DNA of 7,117 nt, from NCBI GenBank assembly GCA_937897665.1, contig CALCPB010000359.1, positions 1 to 7,117 of the forward strand. Direction: 5' to 3'. Made by a program: the position numbers and the translations under genes. Position 1 is the first letter of the stretch. Each line of letters begins with the position of its first letter. The DNA is from an uncultured Halomicronema sp. (lineage in GTDB: Bacteria > Cyanobacteriota > Cyanobacteriia > Phormidesmidales > Phormidesmidaceae). Below the pieces are notes generated by a model. It did not search any database, had not been told where the DNA came from, and saw nothing but the letters and a program-made list of their open reading frames with translations. This document shows positions 1 through 5,500 of the stretch, in pieces.

Positions 1-360
1 ACGGCTTTTCAAAGATCGGGATCTAAGCGATCGCACGCTTGTGTAGAACTGCAGCACGTGGAATGCCGCCGTCGGGATCAATTTGTAACGGTGGAACTGC
101 AGGCGAACGGTTTTTTGTACGGCATGGTACGTCTCCTGATGGGGATTTTGGTCCAGGTCGGACGAGGAAGTCGCAGTGCGGAAGAGTTCACTGCTCTCTG
201 GCAAAATCAACAGCGAGACCAGGTCAAGTACGCAGCTCCGGCCAGTGGACTTTGCTTGTTACGAGTAGGGTATGAACATTTTCCCTTTCCACCCAATATT
301 TGGTACGACACACAACCGCACTTTTGTTTTTCTCCGTATTCTCCCCCGGTCGCCGTCTAA
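1..360 (+). CDS. truA: tRNA pseudouridine synthase A, C-terminal part (5' end outside window)
   Basis: TruA converts uridines 38-40 of the tRNA anticodon arm to pseudouridine in the cytoplasm. Frame 1 is open from the first base to TAA 358-360 and gives the last 119 residues; the family is usually about 270-290 residues long. The visible part opens with TAFQRSGSKRSH and carries the conserved core segment NGFLYGMVRLLMGILVQVG (about residues 36-54 of the fragment). It ends with the typical cyanobacterial tail YAAPASGLCLLRVGY and FPFPPNIWYDTQP. The catalytic Asp lies upstream, outside the window. A HIP1 octamer at 27-34 sits inside the gene. rplM follows after 65 bp, as is usual in cyanobacteria, where truA lies between rplQ and rplM. 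Identity is from family recall. The 5' boundary is simply the window edge, not a truncation. Confidence 0.93.
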   Translation, partial: TAFQRSGSKRSHACVELQHVECRRRDQFVTVELQANGFLYGMVRLLMGILVQVGRGSRSAEEFTALWQNQQRDQVKYAAPASGLCLLRVGYEHFPFPPNIWYDTQPHFCFSPYSPPVAV

Positions 361-425
361 AATCTGTCGTTTGATCCCATTCAACGATCTTGCCCACCTT
401 GCTCTGAACCTTTCAAAAGAAACCC

Positions 426-881
426 ATGACTAAAACCTACATCCCACCCGTTGATGAAATTGATCGTAAATGGTACGTCGTTGATGCGACCGATCAGCGC
501 CTTGGACGCCTAGCCACTGAGGTTGCCAGCATTCTTCGCGGTAAAAATAAACACACTTTCACACCCAATATGGATACCGGTGACTTTGTCGTCATCGTGA
601 ATGCGGAAAAAGTGGTTGTAACGGGCAACAAGTCCAGCCAGAAACTTTATCGCCGTCACTCGGGACGCCCCGGCGGGATGAAGACTGAAACCTTTGCGCA
701 GCTTCAGGATCGAATCCCTGAGCGCATCATCGAAAAAGCAGTCAAAGGGATGCTGCCAAAGAATGCTTTGGGGCGGAAGCTGTTTACCAAGCTGAAGGTC
801 TATGCCGGTAACGAGCATCCCCACGACGCTCAACAGCCTGAGACACTGGTTATCAACACGACTCCTGGAGGAAAAGCATAA
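426..881 (+). CDS. rplM: 50S ribosomal protein L13
   Basis: L13 is an early-assembly protein of the large ribosomal subunit that binds 23S rRNA. The 151-residue product matches the length and sequence expected of cyanobacterial L13. Visible blocks are [15 protein letters not shown] (16-30), [12 protein letters not shown] (52-63), [12 protein letters not shown] (73-84), [13 protein letters not shown] (105-117) and [15 protein letters not shown] (124-138). The start at 426 gives the standard N-terminus MTKTYIPP, but no strong Shine-Dalgarno sequence is visible, only an A-rich stretch. The stop TAA 879-881 overlaps the rpsI ATG by one base (TAATG), so the two are probably translationally coupled, as in most bacteria where L13 and S9 form a pair. 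Confidence 0.98.
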   Translation: MTKTYIPPVDEIDRKWYVVDATDQRLGRLATEVASILRGKNKHTFTPNMDTGDFVVIVNAEKVVVTGNKSSQKLYRRHSGRPGGMKTETFAQLQDRIPERIIEKAVKGMLPKNALGRKLFTKLKVYAGNEHPHDAQQPETLVINTTPGGKA

Positions 882-1252
882 TGCAAGCGACTGACAATAC
901 TGATCGCGTGGTTTATTGGGGCACGGGCCGCCGCAAATCGGCGATCGCTCGGGTGCGTTTGGTGCCTGGCAGTGGTCAAGTCACTATTAATGGCCGTCCG
1001 GCTGAGCTGCATCTGCAGGGCAATGCGGCTTATCTGACAACCGTCAAGGCACCCTTGGAAACGCTAGGCCTGGAAAGTGAGTACGACGTTCTGGTCAATG
1101 TCCACGGCGGGGGGCTCACTGGTCACGCTGACGCGATTAAAATGGGAGTAGCTCGGGCTCTGTGTGAGCTAGATCCGGAGAACCGGAAACCGCTCAAGGT
1201 CGAAGGGTATTTGACCCGAGAAACCCGCTGTAACGAGCGTAAGAAGAACTGA
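881..1252 (+). CDS. rpsI: 30S ribosomal protein S9, interrupted near its 3' end by an in-frame TGA
   Basis: S9 is a small-subunit protein whose basic C-terminal tail reaches the P-site tRNA. The start at 881 overlaps the rplM stop and has a clear GGAGG at 867-871. The family signature [12 protein letters not shown] (14-25) and HGGGLTG (75-81) are present. Translation stops at TGA 1250-1252 after 123 residues. In the same frame the next 13 codons read LKKARKAPQFSKR and end at TAA 1292-1294. That is the canonical S9 C-terminus, and without the stop the protein would be 137 residues, the normal cyanobacterial length. The TGA sits where family members have Gly (consensus ERKKYGLKKARKAPQ). The choices are a real truncation, UGA readthrough (the base after the stop is C, a leaky context), or a sequence error. 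The gene identity is certain; its intactness is not. Confidence 0.95.
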   Translation: MQATDNTDRVVYWGTGRRKSAIARVRLVPGSGQVTINGRPAELHLQGNAAYLTTVKAPLETLGLESEYDVLVNVHGGGLTGHADAIKMGVARALCELDPENRKPLKVEGYLTRETRCNERKKN

Positions 1253-1294
1253 CTCAAGAAAGCTCGGAAAGCTCCTCAGTTCTCCAAGCGCTAA
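1250..1294 (+). other. Detached C-terminal tail of rpsI after an in-frame TGA
   Basis: TGA at 1250-1252 is followed in the same frame by codons for LKKARKAPQFSKR and then TAA 1292-1294. The terminal SKR is the most conserved end of S9 and contacts the P-site tRNA in known ribosome structures. The reading frame is unchanged on both sides of the TGA, so a single base change from a Gly codon (GGA to TGA) is enough to explain it; no indel is needed. The tail itself looks intact, not decayed. Confidence 0.85.
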
Positions 1295-1314
1295 TTCGCC
1301 CGGACAAATGTCTT

Positions 1315-1324
1315 GGGGGGGGGG
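1315..1324. repeat. G10 homopolymer tract between rpsI and rpmE
   Basis: Ten consecutive G residues run directly into a HIP1 octamer (1324-1331). The tract lies in the rpsI-rpmE intergenic space, about 59 bp upstream of the rpmE start. Such tracts are prone to slippage in vivo and to sequencing error, so its length should be treated as uncertain. Confidence 0.85.
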
Positions 1325-1382
1325 CGATCGCGCTGCTTAGACAAGTTTGCAATAAATTCCTTCTACTGATTGTGAGGTAACG

Positions 1383-1625
1383 ATGCCAAAAGCTGAAATT
1401 CATCCTGAGTGGTATCCCGAAGCTAAGGTTTACTGCGACGGCAAACTGATTATGACCGTTGGCTCGACGAAGCCAGAGTTGCATGTCGATGTGTGGTCGG
1501 GCAATCATCCCTTTTATACGGGCACTCAGAAAATCATTGATACTGAGGGTCGGGTTGAGCGCTTTATGCGGAAGTATGGCATGTCTGACTCGACGGCGGA
1601 GACCACGAGTACCGACTCTGAGTAA
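1383..1625 (+). CDS. rpmE: 50S ribosomal protein L31, zinc-ligand-poor type
   Basis: L31 joins the central protuberance of the large subunit and helps bridge to the 30S head. The 80-residue product shows the L31 signature HVDVWSGNHPFYTGTQKIIDTEGRVERFMRKYG (34-66, given here as adjacent blocks HVDVWSGNHPFYTG and TQKIIDTEGRVERFMRKYG). Zinc-binding L31 carries four cysteines, in CxC and CxxC pairs. Here only Cys18 remains and the second pair is replaced by W38 and N41, so this is the non-zinc form also seen in other cyanobacteria and plastids. A GAGGT at 1374-1378 is a good ribosome-binding site for the ATG at 1383. The C-terminal 14 residues are Ser/Thr/Asp/Glu-rich and look unconserved. The gene lies between rpsI and prfA in the usual cyanobacterial order. 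Confidence 0.97.
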   Translation: MPKAEIHPEWYPEAKVYCDGKLIMTVGSTKPELHVDVWSGNHPFYTGTQKIIDTEGRVERFMRKYGMSDSTAETTSTDSE

Positions 1626-1628
1626 CTT

Positions 1629-1657
1629 GCTGAACTCCGCCTTGAGTGGAATTCAGC
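1629..1657. repeat. Intercistronic hairpin between rpmE and prfA
   Basis: GCTGAA (1629-1634) pairs with TTCAGC (1652-1657), and inside that TCC (1636-1638) pairs with GGA (1648-1650), separated from the outer stem by one C/A mismatch. The loop is 9 nt. No T-run follows on the plus strand, so it is not a standard intrinsic terminator. It may be an RNA-processing or mRNA-stability element, or chance. Confidence 0.5.
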
Positions 1658-1685
1658 GGGTCGTAATAGAGTCACGGAAGAAAAA

Positions 1686-2786
1686 ATGGCCGAAGCTTAT
1701 CTGCTAGATAAATTAAACTCGGTAAACCAAACGTTCCACGAGTTGACTCGGCGTTTGGCCGACCCGGACGTCGCTAAGGATCCGGATGAGTTTCAGCGGA
1801 TTGCAAAGGCCCGCTCTTCTTTAGAGGAGACGGTTACGACCTACGATACTTGGAAAGAGCTGCAGGAAGAGTTGACCGGGGCCCGCGAGATTTATCGAGA
1901 GTCGAGCAGTGATCCTGACTTGAAGGAAATGGCGGCGACAGAAGTCAGCGAACTCGAAGAACGCCTTGACGGGTTAGAAGCTCAGCTCAAGATTTTACTG
2001 TTGCCAAAAGATCCCAACGACGAAAAGAACATCATGTTGGAGATTCGGGCCGGCACTGGCGGTGATGAGGCCAGCATTTGGGCCGGCGATCTCGTCAGAA
2101 TGTATTCGCGCTATTCAGAATCTCAGAAATGGCGAATCAAGCTGGTCAGTGAATCTACGGCTGATATGGGCGGCTTCAAGGAAGCTGTTTTAGAGATTCA
2201 GGGCGATAACGTCTACAGCAAGTTGAAGTATGAAGCTGGTGTGCACCGAGTGCAGCGAGTCCCCGTGACCGAGGCTGGCGGACGCGTACATACCTCGACG
2301 GCCACCGTCGCGATTATGCCCGAAGTGGATGATGTCGAAGTTCATATTGACCCCACTGAGGTGGATATTTCGACCGCTCGATCCGGCGGGGCTGGCGGTC
2401 AGAACGTCAACAAGGTTGAAACTGCTGTCGACCTGTTTCACAAGCCCACAGGCATTCGAATTTTTTGTACAGAAGAGCGATCGCAGCTGCAAAACCGAGA
2501 ACGCGCTATGCAGATTTTGCGCGCTAAGCTTTACGAAATGAAGCTGCGAGAGCAAAAGGAGGCGGTTACCTCGATGCGGCGATCGCAGGTGGGTACCGGC
2601 TCCCGTTCTGAGAAAATTCGCACTTACAACTACAAAGATAATCGCATCACCGATCATCGCTTGAATCAGAACTTTTCGCTGACGCCAGCCTTAGAAGGCG
2701 ATATCGAAACGATGATTCAATCTTGCATCACTCAGGATCAGCAAGAACAGTTAGAGTCGTTAGCGACGTCAGAGTCTGCTGCTTAG
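1686..2786 (+). CDS. prfA: Peptide chain release factor 1 (RF1)
   Basis: RF1 recognises UAA and UAG in the ribosomal A site and triggers release of the finished protein. The 366-residue length is standard. The stop-codon recognition motif is PVT (193-195), within [14 protein letters not shown]; the P-x-T form identifies RF1, where RF2 would have SPF. The catalytic GGQ is at 237-239 in [16 protein letters not shown]. The N-terminal helical domain covers roughly residues 1-100, and the second conserved block [16 protein letters not shown] is at 121-136. The start at 1686 follows a purine-rich CGGAAG at 1675-1680. HIP1 octamers at 2477 and 2579 lie in the gene. The stop is TAG. It is the last gene of the translation cluster. 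RF1 does not read UGA, so it would not act at the TGA in rpsI. Confidence 0.98.
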   Translation: MAEAYLLDKLNSVNQTFHELTRRLADPDVAKDPDEFQRIAKARSSLEETVTTYDTWKELQEELTGAREIYRESSSDPDLKEMAATEVSELEERLDGLEAQLKILLLPKDPNDEKNIMLEIRAGTGGDEASIWAGDLVRMYSRYSESQKWRIKLVSESTADMGGFKEAVLEIQGDNVYSKLKYEAGVHRVQRVPVTEAGGRVHTSTATVAIMPEVDDVEVHIDPTEVDISTARSGGAGGQNVNKVETAVDLFHKPTGIRIFCTEERSQLQNRERAMQILRAKLYEMKLREQKEAVTSMRRSQVGTGSRSEKIRTYNYKDNRITDHRLNQNFSLTPALEGDIETMIQSCITQDQQEQLESLATSESAA

Positions 2787-2821
2787 CCATTCCTTCTCCA
2801 CAGGAACTGCGCCATGAGATG

Positions 2822-2838
2822 ACGACTTACGTAGTCGT
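2822..2838. repeat. Inverted repeat in the prfA-sbcD gap
   Basis: ACGACT (2822-2827) and AGTCGT (2833-2838) are perfect inverted repeats around the 5-nt spacer TACGT. The site lies 36 bp after the prfA stop and 48 bp before the start of the nuclease gene. There is no T-run on either side, so it is not an intrinsic terminator. A regulator-binding site is possible but unproven. Confidence 0.4.
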
Positions 2839-2848
2839 AGAACGAGCA

Positions 2849-2859
2849 ATTAGACTAAT
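2849..2859. repeat. Short palindrome upstream of the SbcD-like gene
   Basis: ATTAG and CTAAT are perfectly symmetrical around a central A, 27 bp upstream of the nuclease start codon and just after another inverted repeat (2822-2838). At this size chance is a real possibility; an operator is only a suggestion. Confidence 0.3.
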
Positions 2860-2885
2860 CGCGGTAGCGACAGAGGACAGACTCC

Positions 2886-4142
2886 ATGGCCCGGTTTCTT
2901 CATCTGGCAGATATTCATCTTGGGTTTGACCGATACAACAGCCCGGAGCGCACCAAAGATTTTTTCTTTGCGCTATCTGATGCACTGCAAAAGTATGCGA
3001 TCACAGCAGCCGTCGACTTCGTGATTATCGCCGGTGATTTGTTTGAGCATCGGGTGATTCAACCGGCGGTGCTCAATCAAGCGCAGATTTGTTTTCAGCA
3101 GCTTCAAGCCGCCAACATTCCCGTCTTAGCGATTGAAGGAAATCACGACAACACTCCCTACGGCACCTCAACGAGCTGGCTCAAATACTTGTCACAGTGG
3201 GGGCTGATCCGCCTTTTAGAACCGGGAAACTTAGCAGCTGGCGAACCGCTTTATTCCCCTTGGGATGAAACTCAAAAACGGGGAGGGTATATTGACTTAC
3301 CCTGTGGCGTGCGCGTGCTGGGGTCAGCCTGGTATGGGGCCGCCGCCGTGCAAGCGATTGCTCAAATTGCCGAGGCCATTCCGACGCTTCCCCCTGGCCC
3401 TAAAACCACCGTCCTCATGTTTCACCATGGTCTTGAAGGACAGATTGCTCGCTATAGTGGTGCCTTGAGATACTCAGAACTGCTGCCCCTGAAGGAAGCC
3501 GGAGTCGATTATTTAGCATTAGGACATATTCACAAAAACTATAGTGAAGGCGGCTGGGTCTTTAACCCAGGTTCCATAGAAGCCAACAATGTCGAAGAAG
3601 GAAGCTTTCGGCGCGGTGTTTATCTGGTCGAAACAACCGAAAAAAGGATCGAAGCCACGTTAAAACAAGACTACCAGCAGCGTCAGATCGTTCGACTCGC
3701 GGTCAAAGTCAAAGGTGAAGAGAGTCAGGACGAGGTGATTATGATGGCGGAAGCCCAAATCACTGAGGCCATTCAAAATGGCCAGCTGATCCCGCAAGAC
3801 AACCCCATTGTCGAGTTACGGATTGAGGGGCAGGTCGGCTTTGAACGACTGGAGCTTGATACAAAGGCACTGCAGAAAACCTTGCAGTCGATGAGTCAGG
3901 CGCTGATTTTTCTGCTGAAGTACGACGTTGAAGAACGAGATTTTGACTCACCTCTGGCGACGGATGTCAGTCGCGACCAGATCGAGCGGAGTGCATTTCT
4001 TGATCTATTAGCGGGACATCGAGATTATAAGAAGCGTGCTGACAATTTAGCAGCAGCCTTAATCGAGCTCAAATCAAAGCGCTTAGCAGCGCAAAGCGAT
4101 GATGCGCTTTACCAGTACCTAGAAAATTTGCTAGCTCCTTAA
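2886..4142 (+). CDS. sbcD: SbcD/Mre11-family DNA exonuclease subunit (metallophosphoesterase)
   Basis: SbcD/Mre11 proteins are Mn-dependent nucleases that, with the SbcC/Rad50 ATPase, process DNA ends and hairpins. The 418-residue product has the full calcineurin-type metal site: D9 and H11 (LADIHLG), D51 (AGDLFEH), N86-H87-D88 (EGNHDN), H180/H181 (FHHG) and H214/H216 (LGHIH). FNPGSIEAN (226-234) is the usual end of the catalytic domain. Residues from about 250 on form a divergent accessory region ending in a Lys/Arg- and Ala/Leu-rich helical segment, probably where the partner ATPase would bind. AGAGGA at 2872-2877 supports the ATG at 2886. No sbcC lies within the window. The gene contains no HIP1 site, unlike its neighbours. 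Family is clear; the exact in vivo substrate and the sbcD symbol (versus a more distant paralogue) are inferred. Confidence 0.88.
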   Translation: MARFLHLADIHLGFDRYNSPERTKDFFFALSDALQKYAITAAVDFVIIAGDLFEHRVIQPAVLNQAQICFQQLQAANIPVLAIEGNHDNTPYGTSTSWLKYLSQWGLIRLLEPGNLAAGEPLYSPWDETQKRGGYIDLPCGVRVLGSAWYGAAAVQAIAQIAEAIPTLPPGPKTTVLMFHHGLEGQIARYSGALRYSELLPLKEAGVDYLALGHIHKNYSEGGWVFNPGSIEANNVEEGSFRRGVYLVETTEKRIEATLKQDYQQRQIVRLAVKVKGEESQDEVIMMAEAQITEAIQNGQLIPQDNPIVELRIEGQVGFERLELDTKALQKTLQSMSQALIFLLKYDVEERDFDSPLATDVSRDQIERSAFLDLLAGHRDYKKRADNLAAALIELKSKRLAAQSDDALYQYLENLLAP

Positions 4143-4430
4143 GATCAGATAGCGGTTTAATGCGTGAATGTGCGGCGGAACCGTTAGCATCATTATTCCA
4201 CCAAGAAGCGAATCCGCGGCTCAGTGGCAAGATCCGACGGGCACCGGAGGAACCTTGAGCGGCTATCTGACCAAGAATCAAGGAGATGCAGATCAAATTC
4301 AATAAAAGCTGCCGATGACAGAAACGCCATCGGCAGGAAATCGAGAAACTCGCAAGGACACCTGAGAGTCACATGCCTTCAAGGGATGACTGAAGCGCTG
4401 CCCTGATGAATTACTCAACCAAAATCTTGC
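4143..4430. other. 288-bp gap between convergent sbcD-like and DUF1830 genes
   Basis: The flanking genes converge here. Apart from the minus-strand terminator at 4301-4336 I see no supported feature. A 43-codon plus-strand frame starting at ATG 4168 and ending at TAA 4300 is open, but it has no recognisable family and no good ribosome-binding site. No plus-strand intrinsic terminator for the nuclease gene is visible. Confidence 0.55.
4301..4336 (-). terminator. Intrinsic terminator for the minus-strand DUF1830 gene
   Basis: CTGCCGATG (4309-4317) and CATCGGCAG (4328-4336) form a perfect 9-bp stem around a 10-nt loop. Read on the minus strand the stem is followed at once by CTTTTATT (4308 to 4301), a moderate U-tract. 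It lies about 95 nt after the DUF1830 stop codon. The plus-strand flank (GAAATCGAG) has no U-tract, so the terminator acts on the minus strand. Confidence 0.7.
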
Positions 4431-4766
4431 TCAAGAACCAACTGAGGCGGCGGCTGGCTCCATCTTCAGCGCTTCAGCGGTCATCTGTTGCTGCCAAGGC
4501 TGCTGACCTTCGGGATCCACGGCTAAGCGATTGCAAGGAATGGTGTCAGACAGAATCGCACTGGCCATCATCCCAGTATGGATTTCTAGCTGAGCTTCAG
4601 ATACAGCTTCAAACATTAATCTTTGGCCAGGAAAAACGACTCGCTCAAAATACCAATTATGGATATTAGTAATGCGAACGACCTGCATCTTACTGGTGGC
4701 ATTTACATAGCAGCAAAGCATAGATACAGACTGATCAGAAGGCAGATGGTCAATGATCTGGGTCAT
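4431..4766 (-). CDS. DUF1830 domain protein (cyanobacterial, function unknown)
   Basis: The 111-residue product matches the small DUF1830 family, which I know only from cyanobacteria and whose function is unknown. The conserved core is residues 17-82, with the blocks LCCYVNATSKMQVVRITNI (17-35), NWYFERVVFPGQRLMFEA (37-54), and AQLEIHTGMMASAILSDTIPCNRL (58-81, here as two adjacent blocks AQLEIHTG and MMASAILSDTIPCNRL). There is no signal peptide or membrane segment, so it should be cytoplasmic. After the core comes a Gln/Ala/Met-rich tail of about 28 residues (84-111) that looks unconserved. The stop is TGA 4431-4433. No clear Shine-Dalgarno precedes the ATG at 4764-4766, which is not rare in cyanobacteria. 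It is transcribed alone, convergent with the nuclease gene, and has its own terminator. Overlapping plus-strand frames here are shadows. Confidence 0.88.
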   Translation of the reverse strand: MTQIIDHLPSDQSVSMLCCYVNATSKMQVVRITNIHNWYFERVVFPGQRLMFEAVSEAQLEIHTGMMASAILSDTIPCNRLAVDPEGQQPWQQQMTAEALKMEPAAASVGS

Positions 4767-4939
4767 AAGAATTCAAGGGCGAACCACAATAGACGACTAG
4801 TTGCAAGTTAACACTCTTGAACAGTGATTGGTTGTAAACGCGACTACCATCGATCCCAAACCCCTTACAAGCTGGTACACACTGCAATAATTTGCAACAG
4901 TTTGTCGATAATCGTGGAGAGGCCACCGCCCATTTTGTT

Positions 4940-4965
4940 CAAGAGCTCATGCTCAAATGCTCTTG
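4940..4965. repeat. Inverted repeat in the large intergenic region
   Basis: CAAGAGC (4940-4946) and GCTCTTG (4959-4965) form a perfect 7-bp stem around a 12-nt loop. There is no convincing T-run after it on either strand. It could be a weak transcript end, a regulatory fold or chance. Confidence 0.4.
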
Positions 4966-5484
4966 TTGCATAGGTTTCCCAGGATCTTAACGTTATTTAG
5001 TATGAGTCTCGTAAACTTCACGAACAACTTGGGGGTAAACTTCCCACTCTTAATTCTAGGCTGAGGTAAAATTGATCCCCGCTTTGCCAAAAAGTGGACT
5101 AGTCCCTAAAAATTAGCGTTTTTAAAAGTGCTCAAAACTACCAAACTATGTCTGGAGCTGTAGTCTTGCCAACTTATTGATTTTTTGTATCCATCGTAGG
5201 GCCATAAATGTTGCACGAGAAGCTATAGATATTTCCTTGGATCTAGATGGCAAAACAATTTTGGTGGCCTGTGATTTGGTGTTGGAAAATACTTTTTGAG
5301 CCTGGGAGAGAAGTCTGGAATGGTTGAACGTATACCCTAGGCTAGGGGCTGTCATCATTTAGCTGTGCCTGACTTGCCGTGTCTCACTCTCTACGCCTAG
5401 CTGATAGAGTTGGTGCGAGCGCGTCATGGTTAACTCCGAAGCTATTGCCTGTTAATTAATGATGCGTTCTAGGAAGCGATCGCT

Positions 5485-5492
5485 GGGGAGGG
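5485..5492 (+). promoter_or_regulatory. Ribosome-binding site that sets the GTPase start
   Basis: GGGGAGGG at 5485-5492 lies 8 bases before ATG 5501 and contains GGAGG. The in-frame upstream ATGs at 5459 and 5462 have only TAATTAAT in front of them. The site therefore favours 5501 as the true start, removing 14 residues from the longest reading frame. Confidence 0.75.
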
Positions 5493-5500
5493 AAAGTGGC

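Larger units (their letters stand above)
4767..5500. other. 734-bp apparently non-coding region with short coding-like fragments
   Basis: This gap separates two divergent genes (DUF1830 minus, GTPase plus) and should hold both promoters, though I could not pick convincing -35/-10 pairs. It appears more AT-rich than its neighbours. Short frames look coding-like but are broken: on the minus strand a stretch containing WETYATRAFEHELLNKMGGG (4981 down to TAA 4865-4867) and one containing WEVYPQVVREVYETHTK (5046 down to TAA 4993-4995), in different frames; on the plus strand NVAREAIDISLDLDGKTILV (from 5207), stopping at TGA 5297-5299. I recognise none of them. No tRNA, IS ends or CRISPR repeats are visible. 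A minus-strand frame at 5146-5358 (70 codons) is also open but unrecognised. Confidence 0.45.

Noticed and set aside
39..275. Plus-strand open frame of 78 codons at the window start
   Set aside because: It overlaps truA in another frame and its translation is low-complexity with no recognisable family.
510..833. Minus-strand open frame of 107 codons
   Set aside because: Antisense shadow of rplM, whose plus-strand frame is certain.
1250..1252. TGA in rpsI as evidence for a recoded genetic code (UGA = Gly)
   Set aside because: UGA-to-Gly recoding is known from other bacterial lineages, not cyanobacteria, and the DUF1830 gene in the same window ends at TGA in the expected region. One codon cannot support a new code.
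2190..2657. Minus-strand open frame of 155 codons
   Set aside because: Antisense shadow of prfA; the plus-strand product has all RF1 motifs in this stretch.
4069..4302. Minus-strand open frame of 77 codons
   Set aside because: Overlaps the 3' end of the nuclease gene and crosses nothing recognisable; no ribosome-binding site or known family seen.
4406..4669. Plus-strand open frame of 87 codons
   Set aside because: Antisense to the DUF1830 gene, which has a clear conserved core on the minus strand.
4800..5140. Possible tRNA or IS element in the large gap
   Set aside because: No T-loop-like GTTCRA box with matching acceptor arms, no terminal inverted repeats with flanking duplications and no recognisable transposase residues were found.
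5374..5408. Possible sigma-70 promoter (TTGCCG ... TGATAG) for the GTPase gene
   Set aside because: Spacing is about 22 bp and the -10 match is poor, so I did not list it.
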